Source: Cryptomeria japonica
Taxonomy: Eukaryota > Streptophyta > Pinopsida > Cupressales > Cupressaceae
Assembly (NCBI RefSeq): GCF_030272615.1
Contig: NC_081408.1
Coordinates: 406,758,889 to 406,822,888 of the forward strand
DNA length: 64,000 nucleotides
Reading direction: 5' to 3'
Shown piece by piece: positions 32,162-43,900 of this stretch. Each line of letters begins with the position of its first letter. The first letter of the stretch is position 1. The notes beneath the pieces are model-generated. The model did not search any database. It was given only the letters and a program-made list of their open reading frames with translations, and was not told the origin of the DNA. The translations under genes and the position numbers were made by a program.

Positions 32162-33417
32162 TGTAGTATCATAAAATTGCAACTCTAGCAATTTTCGACT
32201 TCATTAGGGTCCTCACGCATGCAAGATCGAATCCTCTAGCCTGATCGAAGACTGGAGATTGCTCAGCTTGCGGAAACAACTTCTTCCTTGGTCTCTGCAT
32301 CACCCCGTACGCACTCTGCCTTGAAGAAAGGGGTAGGATAGGGGCGTTACGCCACTATCCCCCTTTGACAGGGACATGGCGCCCTTGTCCTCCCAGGACA
32401 AGGGTGTGGCGCCCCTGTCCCTACCCTATTTTGGGCCATGACCCTTCCTAGGGTTGCATTGTTGGTTGTGCATCCGGCAAGAAAGTCCCCTGATGTCGAC
32501 CCATGATGAAATTCAAATCCACTAACATGTATTTAAGGGGCATTCATCCTATCATTTGCTTAAGTGGAAGTTGGATATGTTAAAGTTGGATAGGTCGAAG
32601 TTGGAGAGATTCAAGTGTGCATAAGCGATCAAGCATTCAAGCATTCTTTTCCAGCATTGAGCATTTTCAACTCTCCCTTCAAGGCTAGGTGTTGCATTCA
32701 ATTCAAGGATTCAACCATTGAAGAGGAGATTGATTTCAACATTCAATTCCACACAAGCACTTCTATCAGCATTTCTATCACAACCTCCCTTGAGGTGATT
32801 TGCAACTCAGTCTTTCATTTACATCTACTTGCAAGTACTTTCTGTCATTACTTGGTTAATTCCAAAACTGAGGTTTGACCTAAAGGCAAACCCCCAATCC
32901 CAACCCATTTTCCTCTCTTTTTTGTGTGTAGGTTGCAGGTGTGTAGTTGTACTTTCGGATTCGAGCTCCATTTGTAGAGGCGAAAAAACCCTTTTCGTTT
33001 CGCGGATTTTTTGGAGGACCGTGTACATTCCCACCATGGTCTGGGCAACTTTTCCTCAAATTCGCAGAGCAACTTCACCTCAACATTTCACTGTCAGATC
33101 CAAGTGCACAGCTTCATCCCATATTCCGATCTCAAGTTATAATCAGTTCTTTGTCACTTTTGCACTACATAAATCAATCAAATCCTTTCCATTTCAAACA
33201 AGGAAGAGGGGATCAACTTAACACTTCCAATTCATTTAGAATTCAATCTACCATCTTTGTGTGGAGAGATTGAATCTAGTGAATTATCCTCTCCTCTTCC
33301 TAATGTAACATGGTGAAAAGTGCTTGAATGGTAATCAATAGCGAAGCTCTCATCTCTCTTTGAGGGAAAGGGTAGTTTCCTTCTTAATCTATCATTCACC
33401 ATTTTCCCACCATTACA
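32162..33417 (+). repeat. 5' LTR of the gag-protease element
   Basis: Starts TGTAGTATCATAAAATTG and ends CACCATTACA; aligned along its length with 40,392-41,649. Both copies contain a similar 87-codon open stretch (32,615-32,878 and 40,846-41,109) that I do not regard as a gene. A GC-rich hairpin lies at 32,370-32,422. Confidence 0.95.
32370..32422. repeat. GC-rich hairpin in the 5' LTR
   Basis: A perfect 10-bp stem, CCCTTGTCCT and AGGACAAGGG, with a 3-base loop at 32,392-32,394. The flanking GGCGCCC and GACAGGG-like blocks extend the pairing imperfectly. The 3' LTR copy near 40,612 is mutated and pairs less well. Confidence 0.7.
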
Positions 33418-33420
33418 TTT

Positions 33421-33436
33421 TGGTGAACCCGATATC
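33421..33436 (+). promoter_or_regulatory. Primer binding site, tRNA-Trp type
   Basis: TGGTGAACCCGA, three bases after the 5' LTR, is complementary to the 3' end of plant tRNA-Trp as I recall it (12 bases); the next four bases diverge. It is the start site for minus-strand DNA synthesis. Confidence 0.75.
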
Positions 33437-34538
33437 TTGCATGCTTTCCTTTGAACAAAATTGCATATTTTTCATTTACAAGTTTCAACTTTCTACAAAC
33501 TTAGTGGTTAAATCATTCAAAACCTAGTTTTTAAATTTAAAATTGAACTTGTGATTTGTAAAAATTGCTTGTGGTTATATTAGATCTGAAAATTGTTTTG
33601 ATTGTCAAATTCAATTTCCTCATTGTATTGTTCAATTTGCAATTAAAATTTACAAAATTAAGAGGTTACTTGTTAAAACCCTAATTTTCAAAAATCATAT
33701 TGAACTTGTGCAAAAATTGGATTTCCCTTTAATTTTCAGATTTCTTATTGTTCTCAGATTTGTCTTCAATCTTAAAATTCAAATTTTCAATTCCCCCCCT
33801 TTTTCCCAAATTTCAAACTTTAAAATTAAGTGGTTAGGTCATCAAACCCTAATTTTTAAATTTAATTGGATTTTATGCGAATTTCAAATCAATTTCATTT
33901 ACATTCAGATTTCTAAACATTTTTCAAGGTGTCCCTATCCATTAGATTTGACCCTTTTCAAAATTGCAATTCAATTCCTCTTTTTCTTCAAAACCCTAAT
34001 AGAGTCCTATTTTCACATTTGCGCCTTCATTTCGCCCATCTAGAGATCGTAAAATTCGCCAATTTTTGGGGGTTAGCTTTAAAATCATCGTAATATCCAT
34101 CTTTGAAAATTTTGAAAAAAGTTGGTCGGACCATGTGCGTTCCAGCCACGATCCTTGGCTTTTTTCCCGAAATTTTGGGAAACTGTTATGATTGTATTGA
34201 ATAGCCTAAATTTGAAAGATTAGCTGATTTTATCGATTTTTTATCCCTCTAGAATCGGAAATACCTTCAAAATTCAATATTTCAAATTTCAAAAATAAAA
34301 TAAAATTAAGAGGTTAATTATAGTCTGCCCTGATTTAAAAAAATCAAATTTTAAAATTAAATTGGTATTCCCTCGGCCCTTATTTTAAAATTCCAATTTC
34401 CTTTCATTTTTGGAAATTGTGTCATCCTCTTCCCCCAACAAAGTTCAAATTGTGTAATCATTATTTTCTTAAATTTTGCAGTAATCAATTTTGTAAGCTT
34501 TGTTCCACAATTCAAAATTCAAATTTTCCCTCTAGTGC
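33437..34538 (+). other. 5' leader of the gag-protease element
   Basis: AT-rich untranslated leader of about 1.1 kb, with repeated AAACCCTAATTTT-like phrases. No ORF was supported. Confidence 0.6.
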
Positions 34539-35956
34539 ATGAGTTTTACCACTATTAGTCCTACCTATCCTATCCCCGTTAGACGAAGCATTATAATTAA
34601 GGCTTCCCAAGGTTTAATTACCGAGGAGATGGAACCAAATCTGGATGACTTCTTTAATGAGGATCATGATAATCCTTCCCATCCTAATCATGTGCCTATT
34701 CACCCCATTGATGGATCCCATGATGAAGAAGAAGCTTTAACTAGGGTTTCTTTAGATCAAATTTCTACATTGGACAATCAATTTGATAGCTTTCAACAAT
34801 GGATGTCCCAAGAGTACCCTAATAGTGAATCTCTTCCATTAATTGAAGGCCTTAAGCGCATGATTCAAAGTGATAAGAATGGCATGGCATTGCACATATT
34901 GTTGATTCTAATGTCATGCCTATCAAGAGTTGTGCCGAAATCCTACGTTATTCATAACCTGCAACACAAGTCAATTCTTCTATTCCTTTGACTACTCCTA
35001 TGACTAGTATTCCTACTTTCACATCCAACTTCATGACAAATTCAACTCAAAATGGCGTCCCCACAATAATTGGTCATGGGGGAAATCCCTCTTCTTCATT
35101 TAATCCTCCTATGTCTTCCATGAGTGTTCCTATTATTCCTCAACCAATCAGTGTGACACAAGGGGCAAATTCCTTCAACAACTTTATTCCTCCTTTAAGT
35201 GTCCCTTTTCCTACCCAATCATCAGCAATGCCTACTTATCATAATGTCCCACCACCTTATTCTCAGTCCATGCCTTCTTTCAATAACATTACACCACTTT
35301 CTCAATCACCTATGTCTAACATCAATTCTTCTACCAAAATGACAATCAACTATCTTGTTCAAACTGTGTCTTCTTTACAACAACAAATTGCTTCCATGAG
35401 TCAATCCAAGTTTAGTGTGCCCACCTTTGATGTTGGGAGCCCACTTTCTCTTGATATTATTAAAGTCGTGCCACCTAAACATGTGGAGATCCCTCAATTG
35501 GAACTCTATAATGGAAAAGGTTATCCTCTTACGCATGTCAAAACATTTCAAACCTTGTGTACTGATTTTGCTTATGATAAATGATTGCTTGCAAAATTGT
35601 TTACAAGGACACTAAGAGATAAGGCCTTACAATGGTATTGCTCTTTGCATTCTTATTCTATCACTTCCTTTCAACAACTAGCAAATGCTTTCATCCAACA
35701 ATTTCAAAACAGCATTGGTCCTATAATCACTTTGACTGATTTAATGCATTGTAAACAAGGTGTTAAAGAAAAAGTGACTGATTTCATTGGTCGATATAAG
35801 CATTTGTGTGCTCAAATTTATTTTTATGTACCTGATAATGATATTCAAAGAATTTTCATTTCTAATTCGCAAAAAGATATCAGAGAAAAGCTTCTTTTGT
35901 CTGAGTTTACTTTCCACAGTTGTGCGCAACACTCCACAATTATCAACTGGTTGTGA
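34539..35956 (+). pseudogene. Gag of the non-autonomous element, with frameshifts
   Basis: Three open stretches (34,539-34,991, 34,988-35,584 and 35,585-35,956) form one decayed gag. The N-terminal third is acidic. A Ser/Pro/Asn-rich middle follows. The core has IPQLELYNGKGYPLTHVKTF, RDKALQWYCSLHSYSITSF, QQLANAFIQQFQ and GVKEKVTDFIGRYKHL, the Tat/Athila-type retrotransposon gag pattern. The last block overlaps the start of the downstream frame through a frameshift near 35,930. Confidence 0.75.
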
Positions 35957-37802
35957 GTCAAATAGAGAAATCCACTCCTATGGCTCCGAGTGATAAGGGG
36001 GAGAGTATTCAAAAACAGTTTGTGAAGTTCAAACCAACAAAAAGCTTCATCAATTTCAATGATCCAATCAACAACAACCATGTGAATGTTATAACATGTG
36101 TGCCTTCTATTTCAAAATTCTTGCAAAGAGAAAGACAGTTTACTCCTTTGAATGAATCTTTGCATAGTATTATGTCTCAGTTGTTGCACAAAAATGTTAT
36201 CAAACGTCCTCCTATAAAACAAATTGATCCTTCCAAACTTGCATCTCCTTATTCTGATAACAATTCCTTTTGCCAATTTCATCGTCAACCTGGTCATGAT
36301 ACTGAGAAATATTTTGCATTAAAAAATAAGGTTCAAGAATTGATTGATAATAATACTATATCTGTGGTAGGTGTGAATGATAAAGGGAATAAATCAGTTG
36401 CTCTTCCCAATCAAAATCTTAATATTTTCACTGATCCCTTGCCATGTCATACCTCTAACGTTATTGAGATTGTGCCTATTTCTCTCTCTTCTGAAGAATT
36501 CACTTCTATGGCTCCAAACTTGGTTAATATGGTAGAAACACAAGATTTTCCTAAGGATCCTTGTATTGCATTTGACCCTAGCGAGACCATTAGAGCACCC
36601 GATGGCCCTTTATACATAGTTGCGAAGGTTAAGGATATCCCTTGCCACGGTGCCCTGATTGATCCCTCTTGCATGGTTAATGTCATAACTAAAGAATATA
36701 TTTTCACTTTACGATTCCATAAGATAATATATGATGCTTCTAATGTGGTTGTAAAGTTATTTGATGGCTTCTCTTGTTCTACCATTGGCTCTATCACCCT
36801 TCATGTTGAAGTTCATGCTAAATCCATAGATGTTGACTTTGTTATCATACCTTCTTCTGAGCAATTACGTGTGAAGTTGGGCTATCCTTGGCTATCTTCC
36901 ATGAAGGATATTGCTTCTCCAATCCATAAGTGTCTCAAATTTCCTCACAATGGAGAAATCATAATCATGAACCATAGCTTATTTCGTCCATCCGAAAGAA
37001 GCCCTAGTGTTCCTATTGATCTCTTTTGGCCTAAACAATTTCAATCTCTTCCATCAAGGAGTGATGCTCTTTTTCAATCTTATCAAAAATGGAAGAATGA
37101 TATGATCTTATCCTTAAGTCAACCTAGATCGCCAACACTTGACATTCCTATTATTCTTCAAGATGAGGTTCTTCCCCTCTCGGATAGAACTAATCTCCCT
37201 CCTAAGGAAGATTGTCCACCTACCCCTATGGATGTGACTTTACCTTTTCTTAAGGAGAACAACAATATTCTTCCTAAGGTTAGACCTATACCTCCTCCTC
37301 ATGATGGACTTGGTCTCCTTCCTACACCTAATATTCCTCCTTTCTATGGTGCAGTTCCACCTCCTTCCTCTTATCGAGAGAAGAGGCAAGCTTCTCCTAT
37401 TGTTCAACCAAAAAGACCTCAACCTACACCTTCAACTATCAAGGAGAGAAATATTCCTACTTTTTCAAATGTTCCTCCTCCTTCTCATCCTTCCACTAAG
37501 ACTTGACCGAATCGTTGTGCGAGAGAACGCCGACGAAGATGTCGTGTTCAAGCTTGTGAATCTATCCCTCAAAATATTCAATCTCTTCAGACTCTGATAG
37601 TTGACATGATTCCCTTTTCTCCTAAGCAAAATGTTCAACCAACATCTCCAAATCATAAGTTGCATAAAACATGTGATGGTTTTACTCCTATTCGTGTTCT
37701 TACTCCTCTTTTTCTAAACTTTGATGAAGAAATGGGTGAAAATGTTATTCATAATGGCAATACAACTCCTAATGCTTCTGATAGTGAGTATCAGTATGTT
37801 GA
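35920..37802 (+). pseudogene. Protease-like polyprotein, first part (interrupted by an LTR)
   Basis: 528 open codons are followed in the same frame, past one TGA at 37,504, by a further 98 codons. FCQFHRQPGHDTEKYFALKN is a degenerate zinc-knuckle-like block found after gag in this group. The retropepsin-like domain spans roughly residues 210-350: GALIDPSCMVNVITKEY at the active site and GYPWLSSMKDIASPIHKCL as the C-terminal helix. The catalytic triplet reads Asp-Pro-Ser rather than Asp-Ser/Thr-Gly, so activity is doubtful. A proline-rich tail (residues 420-528) follows, then an arginine cluster (RERRRR). Confidence 0.75.
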
Positions 37803-39420
37803 TGTTGTTGGCATTATGTGAACCCGCATGAGCCTTATGTAAACTGGCATGAAGACATAATGATATTGTATGTTGTCATTGATGTCAATATGAGACATAG
37901 TGTGAACCGGCACATAAGATAAGTGAAGAAAGAGGTACCGGCATATGTGTGAACCGATATATGCCAAAGTGAAGCGGCACATTTGTTCAGAGTGAACCAG
38001 CATGCAGTTATGGGAACCGGCACATGGAATCATTGTATGACTACCGATTGGTATGGCAGCTTCCACTTCCGGGTTTCCGGTTGGAGTGTCTCAAGTCTAT
38101 GTGACTCAATCGGTGATCTTTGTGTGATGAGTTAGCAGTATGATGGAGGACAGATTGTGTTGCCACGTAAGCTCTGTGCGCGTAAAGGATCTTGCATAAA
38201 GAAGACTATTCCTATCTACCTCGCAAATGTGCAAAGTCTGTCAAATGGTGATAACGCGTGATGGGTTATCAGTCGCCATGAAAACGGTGGATAATGGACG
38301 ATGGAGAATGTCTTGAGATCGACTCAAGACTGGTGCATTTACTGCAGTATGTTTCAACGGTCAAGATCGAACCGTTTGAATTGCTCAACCTAATAGGTTT
38401 AGGGTTTTAGGTTTTTGCTACCGACCTATATGTTCCCTATAAGGTTGATGTTAGGTTTCTGTCTAAAGTTGCTGGCAAAAGTTGTGAGTGTGTATCCAAC
38501 GAAAGTGATACAAAATTCTTGTCAGACCATAGGAGAGAAGAGATACCTGCAAAGTGTATGTGCAGAAGGAAAAGAGGAGCCTAAACAGATCTGTATTAGT
38601 ATTAAGTGTTGTTAACAGATCATTGTAATACCTGTTGATCTCTAACCACTTCAACAGTTGCAAAATCCCCTAACAGGGTAGCCTTAACTGGCTTGATTCA
38701 AAATCCCTTAAATCGGGTGGTCTTAACCAACTTGCTGTAAATCCCTTAACCGGGTAACTCGAAGCTAATGAGTTCTGAGAAGCTAGAAAAGCTTAGGAGA
38801 TCCTTTCAGCTATTGAGTTCTTAAAATCCTCTAACAAGGTGACCCTACCAGGTTTAACCCTTAACTAGGTATCCCTTAACCGGGTGATCCCTAATAGGAT
38901 CGGTTCCTACCAGAACCTATTGTAATGTTCTTAACCGGACAAGGCTCCTAACAGAGCGGACTTCTAAAGAGTTCAAAAAGCAGATTGTGGGTATTCATCC
39001 CCACCGTGGTTTTTCCCAGTTGGGTTTCCACGTGAAAAATATGTGTGTCATGTGAAATGCTTTTGTCTTGTGATGCTTTGTTTTATCTATTATGCACTTG
39101 AAGGTTCTATGTTTTGTGCCTGTCTATAAAACATATTGAACTCCTTCTTGTGAAGATTTTGATAGTTAAAGTCTGCTAGTTCATGCATGTGAATATTATG
39201 ATAATGTGGTATTGAGCTAAGAGAAAAGCTTAGTGAATGACCGGTTCGTGACTGATTGAGCTATACTGGATGCTACCAGTTGCACTCTGTTTTACCGGTA
39301 TCTCTGTTTATCAGTCATTGTGAGTGTTTACTATCAAACCGGTTTTTTGGCATATTTGTGTCTGTACTGATTCACCCCCCCCCCCCCTCTCAGTATCGGT
39401 TTGGTACTAGTGGTTCATCA
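37803..39420 (+). mobile_element. Solo LTR, probably Ty1/copia-like, nested in the ORF
   Basis: TG start, CA end, flanked by TTGA on both sides (37,799-37,802 and 39,421-39,424). Removal restores an open frame across the site. The right half has the CCACCGTGGTTTTTCCCAG then GGGTTTCCACGTGAAAAAT phrase and a TTCAC-polyC-TCTCAG block seen near the ends of many plant copia LTRs. The left half has many GTGAACCGGCAYAT-like motifs. The TSD might instead be 5 bp (GTTGA/ATTGA) with one mutation. Confidence 0.65.
37817..38035. repeat. Degenerate GAACCGGCAYAT motif cluster
   Basis: About eight irregularly spaced variants of GTGAACCGGCACAT lie in the U3 part of the solo LTR, 20-40 bases apart. They may be enhancer-like repeats; only the sequence supports this. 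Confidence 0.6.
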
Positions 39421-39641
39421 TTGATTTATCAAATGTGGACAAAAATTTATCAACTGAGTTTTCACAAACCCTAATCCTAGCTCCTAGAATCGAACAAAGT
39501 GACTTACAACATGAGCATAGTCCTTGTTTGGATCTTGTGATAGCTCCATCTGATGTGCTCGATGTCGCTCCTCTGGCGTGTTGCTCACCTTGCCGAAATA
39601 GTGATCAACAAGATCGGGGGGCGGATGTCATGCTAGACTAG
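39421..39641 (+). pseudogene. Polyprotein, continuation after the solo LTR
   Basis: When the LTR and one TTGA copy are ignored, the frame continues from the residues encoded before 37,802 into 39,425 and stays open to TAG at 39,639. The encoded tail is hydrophilic with a cysteine pair (ACCSPC). No RT or IN motif follows before the 3' LTR. Confidence 0.6.
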
Positions 39642-40376
39642 CAATATTAGCACTGCAGATCTTTCTCTCTCTCCTTTATTTCTCTTTTATGACCATTATT
39701 CTATATGTATCCCTGTTCTTCTATTGTTCCCTTAATGTCTACTTGGGGATGATGCAAAGCATTGAGATCTTCTCTTGGTCTCTTTCCTGTTGACTCAAAA
39801 GACATCCTCTCTTCTCTTTCTTCTAAGGTAGTGTCCTTTTTTGGGGAATGAAGATTATTATATGCATGTACATACATGATATACATGAGTTATCATACAA
39901 CATACTAACCCCGAGGAAAGTGACACTACCTCATGTTTTGTGTTCATTATCCTTGGGTTATACCTCGATTGGGGGTTAAATCCTTGTGATAATGTGTTCA
40001 CTCCTTCTCTCTCTATTGGGTGTATCCTACCTTAAAGCAATCACTCCCGATAAGACGCGTGTGATCGCTTTAACATGGGGGCATACACTCCACTCATATT
40101 TTCCTTCTTGTGATACTTAGAATTACTTAGTAAACTTTTTTTTGCTTTGTAATCTTTTGTATTCTTTCTTTCATAACTCATAGTGAAGAGAACTTTGCTA
40201 CTTGCAGTCATGGTTCTCCCCTTCTCGATCTTCCCTTTTACTTTGTCAATTGAAGTCGTAAGATCCTAAGTCCACTGGGGGCTTGGCACATTTTGCCTCC
40301 TTGACGTGGTAAAAGTATTTCAATCTTGTTTCATTGAACTTTACCGGCAGTATTGGAGTACGCTTATACCTCCGCT
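39642..40376. other. Spacer between ORF end and polypurine tract
   Basis: No gene. Pyrimidine-rich stretches (CTCTCTCTCC, TTCTTTC) are present. Confidence 0.55.
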
Positions 40377-40391
40377 AAAGTGGGGGATAAA
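40377..40391 (+). promoter_or_regulatory. Polypurine tract of the gag-protease element
   Basis: AAAGTGGGGGATAAA directly before the 3' LTR start; primer for plus-strand synthesis. Confidence 0.8.
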
Positions 40392-41649
40392 TGTAGTGTC
40401 ATAAAATTGTGACCCTAGCAATTTGTGACTTCATTAGGGTCCTCACGCATGCGAGATCGAATCCTCTAGCCTGATCGAAGACTAGAGATTGTTCAACTTA
40501 CGAAAATAGCTTCTTCCCTGGCCTCTGCATCACCCCGTCCACACTTTGCCCTGGAGAAAGGGGTAGGACAAGGGCGTGGCGCCACTTTCCCCCCTTGGAT
40601 AGGGGCATGGCACCCTTGTCCTCCCAGGACAGAGGCATGGTTCCCCTGTCCCTACCCCATTTTGGGGCAGGACCCTTCCTAGGGTTGCATTGTTGGTTGT
40701 GCATCGGGCGGGAAACTCCCCCGATGTCGGCCCATGAGGAAATTCAAATATACTAACATGTATTTAAGGGGAATTCATCCTCCCATTTGCATAAGTGTAA
40801 GTTGGATAAGTTGAAGTTGGATAGGTTGAAGTTGGAGAGATCCAAGTGTGCACAAGCGATCAAGCATTCAAGCATTCTTTTCCAACATTGAGCATTTTCA
40901 ACTCTCCCTTCAAGGCTAGGTGTTGCATTCAAGTCAAGGATTCAACCATTGAAGAGGAGATTGATTTCAACATTCAATTCCACACAAGCACTTCTATCAA
41001 CATTGCCATCACAACCTCCCTTGAGGTGATTTACAACTCAGTCTTTCATTTACATCTACTTGCAAGTACTTTCTTTCATTACTTGGTTAATTCCAAAACT
41101 GGGATCTGACCTAAAGGCAAACCCCCAATCCCAACCCATTTTCCTCTCTTTTTTGTGTGTAGGTTGTAGGTGTGCAGCTGTACTTTCGGATTCGAGCTCC
41201 ATTTGCAGAGGCAGAAAAACCCTTTTCGTTTCGTAGATTTTTTTGGAGGACCGTGTACATTCCCGCCACGGTTTGGGCAACTTTTCCTCAAATTCGTAGG
41301 GCGACTTCCTCTCAACATTTCACTGGCAGATCCAAGTGCACAACTTCATCTCATATTCTGATCTCAAGTTATAATCAGTTCTTTGTCACTTTTGCACTAC
41401 ATAAATCAATCAATTCCTTTCCATTTCAAACAAGGAAGAGGGGATCAACTTAACACTTCCAATTCATTTTGAATTCATTCTACCATCTTTTTGTGGAGAG
41501 ATTGAATCTAGTGAGTTATCCTCTCCTCTTCCTAATGTAACATGTTGAAAAGTGCTTGAATGGTAATCAATAGCGAAGCTCTCATCTCTCTTTGAGGGAA
41601 AGGGTAGTTTCCTTCTTAATCTATCATTCACCATTTTCCCACCATTACA
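40392..41649 (+). repeat. 3' LTR of the gag-protease element
   Basis: Begins TGTAGTGTCATAAAATTG and ends CACCATTACA; 1,258 bases against 1,256 in the 5' LTR. Many substitutions lie in the first 300 bases and fewer later. Confidence 0.95.
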
Positions 41650-41654
41650 ATTTG
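41650..41654. repeat. Target site duplication ATTTG, right
   Basis: Same five bases as at 32,157-32,161. Confidence 0.9.
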
Positions 41655-42359
41655 ATTTTAAATTGAGTAATGCACTTTTGTATTAATAACTACAATAATT
41701 AGGTTCAAAATCAATCCGTGTTATCAACAAGTGCATGTTCTTGCATGAGGTTAACATTTGGCTTACTGGCTATTATAAGAAGCACAAGTGTTGGAATCAT
41801 TGGACTTTCGCCTTTGATGTTTTCTCAAACTTTTACATATAATTTATAGGTCGTTTCCATTTGTAAGCAATAAAATTCTAAGAAGTATAGCTTTAATTAA
41901 ACTTGTAACCTAAAACAACTTATAAGATTTGATTCATTATATCTTATAAATAGAAATATACCTTTTGAATAAAAGCTATGTATATAAAAAATATATATTT
42001 AGATGGCCTTACAATTTACACAAATCCTCTATAGTGATAACTCCACAATAAACATTTGGAGTAGTGGATATAAACTACCAATTAGAGAGAGTGCACTATA
42101 TCCACAATAAGAGACAAAACATTAAACATGGTGTAGATTATCTACAAGTGTTAAAGAGAAGAGGGGCAGCCACAACCATTGATCGGGCATTGTGCATCAC
42201 AATCAATTGCAATATTGTCATTTTCAAGCAATAGAGCTTGATTGAATAACAATGTTATATAAATTTGTAACTCAATATTATAGAATGCATTGTGTCGTTT
42301 TTTGTGATATTTTTATTTAAACTTGTAATTCAAAATAGAATCACACATTCTACAAGACT
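41655..42359. other. AT-rich DNA, nothing recognised
   Basis: No ORF or element end on either strand. It borders the PPR-related repeat. Confidence 0.5.
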
Positions 42360-42985
42360 ACATCCCAACCAATTCATTTCATCGAACATTTGTAGGTATA
42401 ATGATTATGTCCACATTTGGCATACATACTCACAAGTCCATTTGTAACATGGTGGAATCCAATTTTTGAGGTTATGGGCATGGAACCACTTACCATATTG
42501 CATCACTCGCAAGTGAGTGCAAGCACCAAGGGCAATCCACTCAGGCAAATTCTATCAAAGAAATTTCTGATAGAAATAACTACCAATGTCCAAAACAACT
42601 AATTTGATGATATTAGTTACATGGATCCACCTGGGATTGCACAATTGACGCAATTGGAGGCTAGGTTCAATATTATAAATTTTTGAGCAATTTGAATGCC
42701 ATCAAATACATTTCTAGTGAAATTCACCCTTGACAAATCAAGACCATGAGCTCTTCCCTCATCATTGCATCTTGTTGCAAATGAGCAACAATATGCTTGG
42801 AGTAGTGCATGATCTTCACATTTGTGCAAGAGTTGAAGATTAAAATAGAATAATAGGAGATAACTAGCATTCGAGATGGTATACAACTTACAAAATAGTT
42901 TTAATAAATTGGGTATTTTGAAAAATATTATATGTAACTTTTAAGATTTGAATATATATTAAATGTCTACAATTTCACATGTAAT
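42360..42985 (-). pseudogene. PPR-related pseudogene copy, interrupted by a Tat element
   Basis: The minus strand near 42,460-42,410 reads VTNGLVSMYAKCG; upstream in another frame are GACTHLRVMQYGKWFHAH and, after a frameshift, QMFDEMN. These are hallmark phrases of plant PLS-type PPR proteins (ALxACTHLxVLQxGKxxHAHIIK; NGLVSMYAKCG; QxFDEM). Further minus-strand sequence to 42,880 (LHKCEDHALLQAYC and on) is shared with the other copies. Frameshifts and stops are frequent. The Tat element at 42,991 is inserted in its 5' side. Confidence 0.65.
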
Positions 42986-42990
42986 AAACC
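42986..42990. repeat. Target site duplication AAACC, left
   Basis: Matches 54,026-54,030. The rejoined flank (GTAATAAACCCATAAG) equals the uninterrupted sequence in neighbouring repeat units. Confidence 0.95.
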
Positions 42991-43079
42991 TGTTGAGCAT
43001 CAAATTTGAATTAAGTAAAATATCTTGATTCGTAAGATTGAATTACAAGAGCCCTCCATTTTTAGAAAAAATCATTATT

Positions 43080-43900
43080 TTTATTGATATCATAATAACC
43101 CATAAGCTATCAAACAAATCTGATAGCATTCTATCGAAATATCCAAAATCCAAATAATATCGATGAGACCCAGCGATGTCTCATCGATATAAAAACGGCA
43201 TCGAAGGAAAGGGAACATCAATGAACTCTAGAAAGGACTCATCTAAAGAAATGATTTTACCGACAGAAGATATCGAAGAAAGCAGAGACGTTTTCATCGA
43301 TGGGAGAAAGCTTTCGAGGAAATAATACCATCAGCGCAGCATGAAGGAAACTCACCGAAAGAAGCATTCTTATCGAAAGAGTGATATCGATAAAACAGAA
43401 AAAAACTACATCGATAAAAGATATCGATAAGGATATGAGTTTCGAGAAGGCTAAAAGGCATGTTGCCGATATGTGTGGTTTCACCGATGCAACTTGATCG
43501 AGGAAGATTACTAATGAGCTTATCGATGAAAGATGATAGTGGAAGCAAATCATCAAAAGAAAATGGCTTCGATAAAACAATAGACCCATTCATCAAAGGA
43601 GTGTAGTGATGTCGATAGAAAAGGTGTTTTCGATGGAAGGATAAAAGAAGTCACCGAAGTCCAAAGTTTCTTCGACATGAAACCCGGTGGACATCAGATA
43701 TATATTGATGAGGAGACGGAAATAATGACCGAATGCAGCATTTCGATGAAGGGAGAAAATACCTAGTCGAAGTAATGTTCGAAAAAAAAGTGTCGTATAT
43801 AGAAACAAAAAGGTCGACGAACTAAATGATCCAAAGACATTCTCATCGAAATGATTATGGATTGTCGCAAAAATCAGAGATGAATCCAAGGGAGGTCACA
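43080..43900. repeat. ATCGATRA-rich U3 motif field
   Basis: Short variants of ATCGATAAA, ATCGATGAA and ATCGAAAG occur at least a dozen times within 500 bases. The field is also present in the 3' LTR (about 51,950-52,740) and, diverged, in the left-edge LTR (about 3,700-4,430 on the minus strand). Confidence 0.75.

Larger units (their letters stand above)
32162..41649 (+). mobile_element. Complete non-autonomous gag-protease LTR retrotransposon
   Basis: Two LTRs (32,162-33,417 and 40,392-41,649), a PBS, gag, a protease-like region, a polypurine tract and a perfect ATTTG target duplication define a full insertion of 9,488 bases. A later solo LTR of 1,618 bases is included in that length. No reverse transcriptase, RNase H or integrase is present, so it would depend on enzymes from a related Tat/Athila-like element. 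The LTRs differ by many substitutions, strongest in the first 300 bases, which suggests an old insertion. Confidence 0.9.

Noticed and set aside
32615-32878. An 87-codon ORF present in both LTRs of the gag-protease element
   Set aside because: Conservation is explained by LTR pairing; composition is low-complexity (Ser/Thr/Ile runs) and the overlapping frames are equally open.
42610-42700. LNLASN...AIPGG phrase resembling a leucine-rich repeat
   Set aside because: Only one unit, not repeated at 24-residue spacing, and the neighbouring sequence is PPR-like.
43257-43889. Minus-strand open frames in the U3 of the 43-54 kb LTRs
   Set aside because: They come from the ATCGAT motif field (Ser/Phe/Ile repeats) and have no start context or domain.
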